From NCBI GenBank assembly GCA_903907175.1, contig CAIVNB010000036.1, positions 1 through 53,977 of the forward strand: a DNA stretch of 53,977 nt, in the 5' to 3' direction. Both the position numbers and the translations under genes were made by a program. The DNA comes from an uncultured bacterium (GTDB lineage: Bacteria; Patescibacteriota; Minisyncoccia; Phycocordibacterales; UBA9973). A model generated the notes under the pieces. That model saw only the letters and a program-made list of their open reading frames with translations. It was not told where the DNA came from and made no database searches. Within the stretch, counting starts at the first letter, position 1. The number at the start of each line of letters is the position of its first letter. This document shows positions 33,106-39,964 of this stretch, piece after piece.

Positions 33106-33813
33106 ATGATTGAAGTAAACAATCTAAAAAAAGAATATTTTGAAGGGGAAACAACAACGAAAGCTTTAAGAGGTGTTACTTTTTCTATTAAAAAAGGGGA
33201 ATTTGTTTCCATTATGGGACCTTCTGGTTCTGGTAAATCCACGTTGCTTCATGTTTTAAGTTTTCTTGATAGACCAACCGGAGGCACATATGAATTTGAA
33301 AATAAGAGTATTGATAAAATGAGTGATCAAGAACTTGCTCAGGTTCGAAATAAAGATATGGGCTTTGTCTTTCAATCATTCAATTTACTCTCTCGTTTGT
33401 CTGTGCATGATAATGTTGAAATACCTCTTTTGTATTCAGATATTCCACCAAACAAACGTTTAAAGCTTATAGAAGAAGCTGTCCATGCTGTTGGGCTCGA
33501 AGAAAAATTACATACAGAAGCAGGTAGACTTTCTGGTGGTCAAAAACAACGAGTGGCTATTGCTCGAGCCCTTGTGACTGACCCAAATGTTATTTTTGCT
33601 GATGAGCCGACTGGTAATCTTGACTCAGAATCTGGATTACAAGTTATGGAAATACTTGAATCATTAAATGATAAAGGACGTACCGTAATATTGGTAACAC
33701 ACGAAACTCAGACTGCTGAATTTGCCAATCGTATTATTAGAATAAAAGATGGTATGGTCGAAAGTGATAAAAAAATTATCCCAAACCGTATTCATCGCGG
33801 AAATTTAAAATAA
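33106..33813 (+). CDS. MacB-type ABC transporter ATP-binding protein
   Basis: The 235-residue ATPase has Walker A GPSGSGKSTLL, Q-loop in GFVFQSFNLL, signature LSGGQKQRVAIARALV, Walker B VIFADEPTGNLDSE and the H-loop in VTHET. It belongs to the LolD/MacB/FtsE branch, which works by mechanotransmission rather than alternating access. It lies 3 bases after the adaptor and 1 before the permease. Tail residues IPNRIHRGNLK are basic. Confidence 0.95.
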   Translation: MIEVNNLKKEYFEGETTTKALRGVTFSIKKGEFVSIMGPSGSGKSTLLHVLSFLDRPTGGTYEFENKSIDKMSDQELAQVRNKDMGFVFQSFNLLSRLSVHDNVEIPLLYSDIPPNKRLKLIEEAVHAVGLEEKLHTEAGRLSGGQKQRVAIARALVTDPNVIFADEPTGNLDSESGLQVMEILESLNDKGRTVILVTHETQTAEFANRIIRIKDGMVESDKKIIPNRIHRGNLK

Positions 33814-33814
33814 C

Positions 33815-35062
33815 ATGCTCTTTAAAGATGCTTTTAAAACTTCAACTCGTAGCCTTATGCATGGAAAGATGCGTTCTATTTTAACAATGCTTGGTATTGT
33901 TATCGGCATAGCTTCTGTAATTATCTTAATGTCTATTGGTCAGTCAGCCCAAGATCTAATCCTAGGTCAAGTTCAAAGTGTTGGTTCGAACTTAATTATT
34001 ATTACTCCTGGTGCACCCAACAATGGTAAATTTTCTTCGCCAGCTTCAGCGCAAGGAATAGTAATAACCAGTTTACAGCAAAGAGATGTTGATTCTATTA
34101 GTAGAGAACCTTCTGTAAATGAAGCAGCATCGTTTGTTAGTGGCATAGCAGAAGTTGTTTTTGGAAATAATAATAAAACGGTAAGTTATCAAGGGGTTAC
34201 TTCTAATATGTTTTCAGTAAGGAATCTTACATTAGGCAAAGGATTTGTTTTTACAAAAGGGGATGTAGATTCTGGAAACCATGTTGTAGTTATTGGGCCT
34301 GATCTTGCAAATACTTTATTTGGAACTACCTTAAGTCCAATTGATAAAACAATACGAGTAAAAAATGTTTCATTCCGTGTTGTTGGAGTGTTGAGTAAAG
34401 GTGGCGTTGGAGCTTTTGGTGTTGATCAAGGAAATATTGTTATTATGCCGATAACAGTTGCTCAGAAGCAATTACTTGGAATTTCTTATTTAAATGTAAT
34501 CCTTGCACAAGCAAATCCTACCTATGATATCAATTTTGCAAAATCACGTATAACTTTTGCATTGCGCCAGAATCATGGCATAACTGATCCAAATAAAGAT
34601 GATTTTAATATACAAACGCAAGCAGATATATTGGCAATCTTAGGGACAATTACTTCTATTTTCACATTATTTTTAGCAGCGATAGCGTCGATTTCTCTGA
34701 TAGTTGGCGGTATTGGTATTATGAATATAATGCTTGTTTCTGTTACTGAAAGAACAAGGGAAATTGGGCTCCGTAAAGCCGTCGGTGCAACAAATGGTGA
34801 TATATTACAGCAATTTTTAATTGAGTCAGTTTTGTTAACCTTCACCGGTGGTGCTATTGGAATAGCTATTGGAGGAGGGGTTGTTGGTCTTATATACATT
34901 GTTCTTAAGAATTTTTCTTCTATTGGTTGGGTTTTTGCTTTTCCTATTTCATCTGTAATCCTTGGCTTGTTAGTGTCAGGGATAGCAGGTATCGCTTTTG
35001 GAATTTATCCAGCATATCAGGCTGGCAAAAAGAACCCAATTGATGCCTTAAGATATGAATAA
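33815..35062 (+). CDS. MacB/FtsX-type ABC transporter permease
   Basis: The 415-residue protein has the type VII layout: a first membrane helix (SILTMLGIVIGIASVIILMS, about 23-42), a large extracellular domain (about 50-275) and three C-terminal helices, with the coupling motif TERTREIGLRKAVGATNGDILQQFL split here as TERTREIGLRKAVGA and following residues. The end GKKNPIDALRYE is typical of this family. With the two preceding genes it forms a complete exporter for peptides, lipids or drugs; substrate unknown. No terminator is visible before infA. Confidence 0.93.
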   Translation: MLFKDAFKTSTRSLMHGKMRSILTMLGIVIGIASVIILMSIGQSAQDLILGQVQSVGSNLIIITPGAPNNGKFSSPASAQGIVITSLQQRDVDSISREPSVNEAASFVSGIAEVVFGNNNKTVSYQGVTSNMFSVRNLTLGKGFVFTKGDVDSGNHVVVIGPDLANTLFGTTLSPIDKTIRVKNVSFRVVGVLSKGGVGAFGVDQGNIVIMPITVAQKQLLGISYLNVILAQANPTYDINFAKSRITFALRQNHGITDPNKDDFNIQTQADILAILGTITSIFTLFLAAIASISLIVGGIGIMNIMLVSVTERTREIGLRKAVGATNGDILQQFLIESVLLTFTGGAIGIAIGGGVVGLIYIVLKNFSSIGWVFAFPISSVILGLLVSGIAGIAFGIYPAYQAGKKNPIDALRYE

Positions 35063-35078
35063 TATTTAATGAAAATTA

Positions 35079-35107
35079 TTGACCTTTTTATAATATTTTG
35101 TTAGAAT
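35079..35107 (+). promoter_or_regulatory. Promoter of infA
   Basis: TTGACC (35079-35084), a 17-bp spacer and TGt-TAGAAT (35102-35107). The ATG is 12 bases later, so the leader is only about 5-6 nt. Confidence 0.7.
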
Positions 35108-35119
35108 AATAAGACATAA

Positions 35120-35359
35120 ATGAGTGATCCAAAAAATGAAAAATTGTTAACTGTTCGCGGTTTAATCACAGAGGCATTACCCAGTACTCTCTTTAGAGTT
35201 AATGTAGAAAATACAGAAAAACAAGAAGGTGAAAAAGAAATTTTAGCGTATCTTTCAGGAAAAATGAGAATGCATAGAATCAAAGTTTTAATTGGAGATC
35301 ATGTTGAAGTCGTACTCGATAAGTACGGTGGGAAAGGGAGAATTGTAAAAAGGTTGTAA
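35120..35359 (+). CDS. infA: Translation initiation factor IF-1
   Basis: The 79-residue S1-fold protein binds the ribosomal A site during initiation. LLTVRGLITEALPSTLFRVNVEN and LAYLSGKMRMHRIKVLIGDHVEV match the family; the strand LSGKMRxxRI is diagnostic. A short insertion (TEKQEGEKEI) makes it about seven residues longer than usual. It sits at the head of the ribosomal alpha-operon order infA-rpmJ-rpsM-rpsK-rpsD-rpoA-rplQ. Confidence 0.95.
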   Translation: MSDPKNEKLLTVRGLITEALPSTLFRVNVENTEKQEGEKEILAYLSGKMRMHRIKVLIGDHVEVVLDKYGGKGRIVKRL

Positions 35360-35382
35360 TTTTTTTAAGAATAGTGTATTAT
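35354..35382 (+). promoter_or_regulatory. Possible second promoter before rpmJ
   Basis: TTGTAA (35354-35359), a 17-bp spacer and TATTAT (35377-35382) preceded directly by TG. Confidence 0.45.
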
Positions 35383-35402
35383 AGTACATACAGTTAGTAA
35401 AT

Positions 35403-35443
35403 ATGAAAAAATATTGAAAAATAAGGGTTTTTCCCTTGTTTTT
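35403..35443 (+). promoter_or_regulatory. Leader with mini-ORF and hairpin before rpmJ
   Basis: ATG AAA AAA TAT TGA (35403-35417) is a four-codon open frame. It touches a hairpin, AAAAATAAGGG and CCCTTGTTTTT (35417-35443), ending in T-rich DNA. This could be a weak terminator or attenuator inside the ribosomal operon. Confidence 0.4.
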
Positions 35444-35472
35444 AGATTATTGTACGAAAAATTAATTTTTAT

Positions 35473-35583
35473 ATGAAAATAAAATCAACAGTAAAAAAAA
35501 TTTGTGATAATTGTAAAATGGTGAAAAGGAAGAGGCATTTACGAGTAATTTGTTCGAACCCTAAGCATAAGCAAAAGCAATAA
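35473..35583 (+). CDS. rpmJ: Ribosomal protein bL36
   Basis: The 36-residue protein (MKIKSTVKKICDNCKMVKRK onwards) keeps the zinc ligands Cys11, Cys14, Cys27 and His32. It is the expected partner between infA and rpsM. The TAA at 35581-35583 is nine bases before rpsM. Confidence 0.95.
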   Translation: MKIKSTVKKICDNCKMVKRKRHLRVICSNPKHKQKQ

Positions 35584-35592
35584 AATAAATTT

Positions 35593-35973
35593 ATGAGAAT
35601 TTTTGGAATAACAGTACCAAACGAAAAAAGATTGGAAATAGGATTGACCTGCGTATATGGCATAGGTATTTCTACTGCTCGAAAGATTTTAGATCAGGTT
35701 GGGATAGATTATGGAAAGCATGCAAAAGACTTAAATCCGGAAGAAGAAAATAAAATAAGAACGATAGTGGAAGGAATGAAAATAGAGGGGAATCTAAAAA
35801 GAGAAGTTTCTGCAAATATAAAAAGACTGAAAGATATAAAGACATATAGAGGCATTAGACATATAAAAAGATTACCAGTACGAGGCCAGAGAACAAAGAC
35901 AAATTCTAGAACAATAAGAGGTAATGTACGAAAGACAATGGCTTCAGGTAAGAGAAAAGAAAGTAAGACATAA
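35593..35973 (+). CDS. rpsM: Ribosomal protein uS13
   Basis: The 126-residue small-subunit head protein contacts tRNA and bridges to the large subunit. CVYGIGISTARKIL is the helix-hairpin-helix, and GIRHIKRLPVRGQRTKTNSRT is the rRNA-binding signature, followed by a basic tail. No Shine-Dalgarno is seen (upstream AATAAAATAAATTT). Confidence 0.97.
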   Translation: MRIFGITVPNEKRLEIGLTCVYGIGISTARKILDQVGIDYGKHAKDLNPEEENKIRTIVEGMKIEGNLKREVSANIKRLKDIKTYRGIRHIKRLPVRGQRTKTNSRTIRGNVRKTMASGKRKESKT

Positions 35974-35985
35974 AAATTAATTTAA

Positions 35986-36420
35986 ATGGGAAAAACAAAA
36001 ATTACAACAGAAAAAGAGGAAGTTTTAAAAGAAGGAGAAGTAAAAACTACTTCATCAAAAACTCCGAAGAAGAAGATTACTTCTGGTATTGTTTATGTTG
36101 ACGCTACTTTTAATAATACAAAAGTTCTTTTTGCAGACAAACTAGGCAATACTTTGTTTTGGTCAAGTTCCGGTTCCCTTGGTTTTAAGGGTGCTAAAAA
36201 AGGTACACCATTTGCTGCTTCGAAAGTTGGAGAAGTGATTGGCAGTAAAGCAAATATTTTGGGTGTTAAGGATGCTGATGTTGTAGTAAGGGGAGTTGGT
36301 TCAGGTAGAGAGCCAGCAATTAGAGCTTTTATGGGTTTTGGGATAGAGATTACTTCCATAAAAGATGCTACACCTGTTCCACATAATGGACCAAAGCCTA
36401 AAAAGCCACGAAGAGTATAA
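35986..36420 (+). CDS. rpsK: Ribosomal protein uS11
   Basis: The 144-residue platform protein has a Lys/Glu-rich N-terminal extension of about 28 residues before the conserved fold (GIVYVDATFNNTKVLF, SSGSLGFKGAKKGTPFAA, VRGVGSGREPAIRAF, DATPVPHNGPKPKKPRRV). It starts 12 bases after rpsM with A/T-only upstream sequence. Confidence 0.97.
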   Translation: MGKTKITTEKEEVLKEGEVKTTSSKTPKKKITSGIVYVDATFNNTKVLFADKLGNTLFWSSSGSLGFKGAKKGTPFAASKVGEVIGSKANILGVKDADVVVRGVGSGREPAIRAFMGFGIEITSIKDATPVPHNGPKPKKPRRV

Positions 36421-36446
36421 TTTTATAATTTTCAACTTTATTTTAT

Positions 36447-37052
36447 ATGATAACTAAACCAAAATTTAAAATTTGCAGAAGACTAGGTCCAGGCGTTTAT
36501 GATAAATGTCAGACAACTAAGTTTTCGACTACTTCAGGGAAATTTGCTTCTCCTGGTGCAAAGCGTCCAAAAGCTCTCTCAGAATATGGAGCACAACTTA
36601 TTGAAAAACAAAAAATTCGATTTTCTTATGGTATTACTGAACGTCAACTTTCAAACTATGTTAAAAAAGCTTCACATATAAAGGGAGCAGGAACTGCAGT
36701 AAAGTTTTATGAAGATCTTGAATCTCGTCTTGACAATGTAGTTTATCGAATGGGACTCGCACCAAGTAGACGAGGTAGCAGACAGATGGTTTCCCATGGA
36801 CATTTTATAGTTAATGATAAAAGAGTCACTATCCCTTCATACGAAGTAAAGCCTGGAGATATAATAAAAATTCGTGAAGGATCAAAGACAAAGAAAATTT
36901 TTGAAAATATGATTGATAAATTAAAAGATTATTCTGCGCCAGCTTGGGTATCGTATGACGCTACGAAAATGGAAGGTAAAGTTTTATCAAAACCAAAAAA
37001 TATTGAAACCTTCCTTGATTTAAACGCTGTACTTGAGTTTTACAGTCGTTAA
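36447..37052 (+). CDS. rpsD: Ribosomal protein uS4
   Basis: The 201-residue 16S-assembly protein contains the S4 domain (LDNVVYRMGLAPSRRGSRQM, VSHGHFIVND, PSYEVKPGDII). The N-terminal region lacks the four-Cys zinc site found in some bacteria. In many bacteria S4 represses this operon by binding its leader; no such pseudoknot was identified here. Confidence 0.97.
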   Translation: MITKPKFKICRRLGPGVYDKCQTTKFSTTSGKFASPGAKRPKALSEYGAQLIEKQKIRFSYGITERQLSNYVKKASHIKGAGTAVKFYEDLESRLDNVVYRMGLAPSRRGSRQMVSHGHFIVNDKRVTIPSYEVKPGDIIKIREGSKTKKIFENMIDKLKDYSAPAWVSYDATKMEGKVLSKPKNIETFLDLNAVLEFYSR

Positions 37053-37073
37053 ATTATTTTAAATTTGTTTATT

Positions 37074-37088
37074 TCCGCTTTAAGCGGA
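37074..37088. repeat. Short GC hairpin before rpoA
   Basis: TCCGCTT T AAGCGGA has seven-base perfect arms in an AT-rich 74-base gap, with the same ATT/TAA flanks as the hairpin at 2404-2418. Confidence 0.6.
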
Positions 37089-37126
37089 TAAGTATTATCA
37101 AAATTAAGAATTAAAATTATAAAAAT

Positions 37127-38101
37127 ATGCCTGAATATAAAATAATTATGCCTTCTAAACCCCGAGTTGTTTTAGAGGAAGGAGACAAGGGAGTTTTTGA
37201 GATAGATGGTTTGTATCCTGGTTATGGTCATACTTTAGGAAATAGTCTTAGAAGGATTATTCTTTCTTCACTACCAGGAGCCAGCGTTACATCGATTAAA
37301 ATCGATGGTATTTCTCATGAATTTTCTACAATAGAGGGGATAAAGGAAGATGTGATTACAATGATTTTGAATATTAAAAAGCTTCGTTTTAAGATTGCAT
37401 CTGATGAACCACAGACTGTTACTCTTTCAGTAAAGGGTCCTAAAAAAATTACAGGTGAAGATATAAAAGTAGGTGGTCAAGTTGAAATTTTAAATAAAGA
37501 TCAATATATTACAGAAATTACAGGTAAAGTAGGTCTTGATATAGAAATAAAAATTGAAAAGGGATTGGGTTTTATTCCTAAAGAAATTTTACAAAAAGAG
37601 AAAGTAGATATTGGTACAATCGCAGTTGACGCAATATTTACTCCAATACGCCGTGTTTCTTATGAAGTAGAAAATATGCGTGTTGGCGATAAGACGAACC
37701 ACAATCGTCTAAGAATTTCAATCGAGACAGACGGGACCTTGATTCCTCGCGAAGCCTTAACTCGTTCAATAGAGATAATGATTAATCAGCTTAAGGCTAT
37801 TGTTGATTTTAAAGAAGAAGAAAAAATTATAATTGAAGAAAAAGAAATAAAAATTAAAGGAAAAGAAAAGGAAGAAGAGAAATCTGAAGATGATTTTTCA
37901 GATATATTAAAGACAAGAACAGATAATTTAGATTTATCAACAAGAACATTAAATGCTCTTACTGCAGCTAACATCAGGACGCTTGGAGGATTGGCAAGAA
38001 AGAGAAGAGAAGATTTACTTGAAGTAGAGGGTATAGGAGAAAAAGGTATTAATGAAATTAAAAAAGTTTTGGGTAAATACGGTTTTAATTTGAAAGAATA
38101 A
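37127..38101 (+). CDS. rpoA: RNA polymerase alpha subunit
   Basis: The 324-residue protein has an assembly domain (GYGHTLGNSLRRIILSSLPGA, VDAIFTPIRRVSYEVEN), a strongly charged Glu/Lys linker (about 232-258) and a C-terminal domain (LDLSTRTLNALTAANIRTLG, GIGEKGINEIKKVL) that contacts UP elements and regulators. The AT-rich regions upstream of promoters in this window would suit UP-element use. Length and motifs are normal. Confidence 0.97.
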   Translation: MPEYKIIMPSKPRVVLEEGDKGVFEIDGLYPGYGHTLGNSLRRIILSSLPGASVTSIKIDGISHEFSTIEGIKEDVITMILNIKKLRFKIASDEPQTVTLSVKGPKKITGEDIKVGGQVEILNKDQYITEITGKVGLDIEIKIEKGLGFIPKEILQKEKVDIGTIAVDAIFTPIRRVSYEVENMRVGDKTNHNRLRISIETDGTLIPREALTRSIEIMINQLKAIVDFKEEEKIIIEEKEIKIKGKEKEEEKSEDDFSDILKTRTDNLDLSTRTLNALTAANIRTLGGLARKRREDLLEVEGIGEKGINEIKKVLGKYGFNLKE

Positions 38102-38110
38102 TATATATTT

Positions 38111-38464
38111 ATGAGACACCATAATACTAAAAGAAAATTTGGAAGAGAGAAAAATCAAAGGAATGCGTTGATGAATTCATTGGCATTAAATTTGATAGTG
38201 CGTGAAAAAATAAAAACTACAGAACCAAAAGCGAAAGAACTTAGGCCTTTTATTGAAAAAATAATTACTCGTGCAAAAAAGGGGGACCTCGCTTCTCGTA
38301 GGTTGGTAATTTCTAAACTTTCAAATCGTAAAAAAGAAGTGAAAAAAGTTTTTGAAAAAATTGCTCCAAAATATGCCGACAAAAACGGAGGATACACTAG
38401 AATTTTAAAATTGGGAGCAAGAAAATCAGACGGAGCAAAGATGGCTATTATTGAGTTTATATAA
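38111..38464 (+). CDS. rplQ: Ribosomal protein bL17
   Basis: The 117-residue large-subunit exit-tunnel protein begins MRHHNTKRKFGREKNQRNAL and contains REKIKTTEPKAKELRPFIEK and the C-terminal YTRILKLGARKSDGAKMAII. It starts nine bases after rpoA. Confidence 0.97.
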   Translation: MRHHNTKRKFGREKNQRNALMNSLALNLIVREKIKTTEPKAKELRPFIEKIITRAKKGDLASRRLVISKLSNRKKEVKKVFEKIAPKYADKNGGYTRILKLGARKSDGAKMAIIEFI

Positions 38465-38468
38465 AAAT

Positions 38469-38834
38469 ATGAAAAATACAAAAAAACAAGAAAATAAAAT
38501 AATAGATGCGAAAGATAAGACACTAGGAAGAGTGTCAACTGAGATAGCAATGTCTTTGATGGGCAAGACAAGCGCCAAATTTGAACGCAATACATATTGT
38601 GGATTTCCTGTAAAAGTTATAAATTCAGGCAAAATAAAAATTACAGCTAAAAAATTAGATGAAATAGTTCACAAGAGATACTCAGGCATGAGAGGTGGGC
38701 TTCGAATCTTAAAAGGCACAGAAACACGTGAGAAAAAAGGAATGAAAGAATTAGTAAGATTAGCAACTTATCAAATGCTACCAGATAATAAAATAAGGAG
38801 AGAGATGATGAAAAATTTAACAATTGAGGAATAA
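38469..38834 (+). CDS. rplM: Ribosomal protein uL13, short form
   Basis: The 121-residue protein contains IIDAKDKTLGRVSTEIA, AKKLDEIVHKRYSGMRGGLR and MLPDNKIRREMMKNL, diagnostic of L13. It is about 20 residues shorter than the E. coli protein. The start at 38469 (4 bases after rplQ) is chosen over ATG 38451, which overlaps rplQ. The GYVV-type internal strand is replaced by CGFPVKVIN. Confidence 0.93.
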   Translation: MKNTKKQENKIIDAKDKTLGRVSTEIAMSLMGKTSAKFERNTYCGFPVKVINSGKIKITAKKLDEIVHKRYSGMRGGLRILKGTETREKKGMKELVRLATYQMLPDNKIRREMMKNLTIEE

Positions 38835-38842
38835 TTAATATT

Positions 38843-39259
38843 ATGGAAAAGGAAAAAAAGATAACTAAAGAAAAATTCATCGAAGCAGTTGGAAGAAGAA
38901 AAACTTCTACTGCTCGTGTACGCATCACAAGCTCTAGTAAACCAAGTTTCATCGTAAATGGGAAAGACGCAAAGGAATATTTTAAGACTGAAGAACAGCG
39001 TCGTTTAATACAAGACCCTATCGCTAAAGTTAAACCTGGGAGTAAATGGGAGGTGGAAGTAAGAGTAAAAGGTGGGGGAATACACTCACAGGCAGAAGCT
39101 GTACGACATGGCCTTGCTCGAGCTCTAGTCGGAGGAGAGTTAGAGTTAAGGGGAAAAATGAAGACATTGGGATATTTAAAGAGAGATCCAAGAGCAAAAG
39201 AACGAAGAAAGTTCGGATTGAAAAAAGCTCGCAAAGCTCCTCAGTGGTCTAAACGTTAA
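38843..39259 (+). CDS. rpsI: Ribosomal protein uS9
   Basis: The 138-residue protein has AVGRRKTSTARVRI, KVKGGGIHSQAEAVRHGLARAL-type core (here VKGGGIHSQAEAVRHGLA) and the closing RKAPQWSKR tail that reaches the P-site tRNA. It is the partner of rplM and the last gene of the ribosomal operon before a strong terminator. Confidence 0.97.
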   Translation: MEKEKKITKEKFIEAVGRRKTSTARVRITSSSKPSFIVNGKDAKEYFKTEEQRRLIQDPIAKVKPGSKWEVEVRVKGGGIHSQAEAVRHGLARALVGGELELRGKMKTLGYLKRDPRAKERRKFGLKKARKAPQWSKR

Positions 39260-39268
39260 AATATATAA

Positions 39269-39294
39269 AAATCCCCCTATTAGGGGGATTTTTT
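39269..39294 (+). terminator. Rho-independent terminator of the ribosomal operon
   Basis: AATCCCCC and GGGGGATT form a stem across TATTA, followed by a T-run. The T-run overlaps the -35 of the grpE promoter. Confidence 0.92.
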
Positions 39295-39319
39295 GGATAT
39301 TTAATAAATATGTTAAAAT
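39293..39319 (+). promoter_or_regulatory. Promoter of grpE, leaderless geometry
   Basis: TTGGAT (39293-39298), a 15-bp spacer and TGt-TAAAAT (-10 at 39314-39319), then six bases (ATGAGT) and ATG 39326. The layout is nearly superimposable on the promoter at 31537. It does not use the heat-shock CIRCE element, which is absent. Confidence 0.65.
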
Positions 39320-39325
39320 ATGAGT

Positions 39326-39964
39326 ATGAAGAAAATGAATGATGAAATAGTAAAAAAAGATAAAAATAAAGAAAATGAACCTTCTCTAATTACAGAGGGC
39401 AGTCCTTCCGAAGTAGATAATTCTGAGGTTCTTGAATTTGAATTCAATGATGATGGAGAAGAAGACTTAAAAAAGACCATTAAAAAAATGCGTGCCGATT
39501 TAAATGCATGCAAGAAAGAAAAGGAAGAATATCTAATTGGTTGGCAAAAAGAACGAGCAGATTTTGTAAATTATAAAAAACAAGAAGAAGATAGAAAAGC
39601 TAACTTTTCGGAAAGCTTGCGTGAAAGAATCTTGACTCGGTTTTTGACCGTTGCGGATAGTTTCAATATGGCATTTGCAAATCGTGAAGCATGGGAGAAA
39701 GTAGATGAAAATTGGAGGAAAGGAGTGGAATATATTTATACTCAAATGAACACGATCTTTGAAGAATATGGGGTTAAAAGTATTGGTGAGACAGGGGAAA
39801 GCTTTGATCACAATATTCATCATTCTATAGAGATGGTTTTTACAGATAAAAAAGAAGATGATCATAAAATTGCAGAAGTTATTCAAAAAGGATATAAATT
39901 AGGGGATAGAGTAATTCGTCCCGCTCGAGTGAATGTATTTGAGTATCATGAATCAGGGAACTAA
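39326..39964 (+). CDS. grpE: Nucleotide exchange factor GrpE
   Basis: The 212-residue DnaK cochaperone has an acidic, disordered N-terminus, a long coiled coil (about 55-105, KKTIKKMRADLNACKKEKEE, FVNYKKQEEDRKANF) and a beta domain with EYGVKSIGETGESFDHNIHHS and VIQKGYKLGDRVIRPARVNV. The start ATG 39326 is chosen because it fits the promoter; ATG 39320 lies within the predicted promoter-proximal region. dnaK and dnaJ are not adjacent; instead the Cys-rich gene overlaps its end. Confidence 0.9.
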   Translation: MKKMNDEIVKKDKNKENEPSLITEGSPSEVDNSEVLEFEFNDDGEEDLKKTIKKMRADLNACKKEKEEYLIGWQKERADFVNYKKQEEDRKANFSESLRERILTRFLTVADSFNMAFANREAWEKVDENWRKGVEYIYTQMNTIFEEYGVKSIGETGESFDHNIHHSIEMVFTDKKEDDHKIAEVIQKGYKLGDRVIRPARVNVFEYHESGN

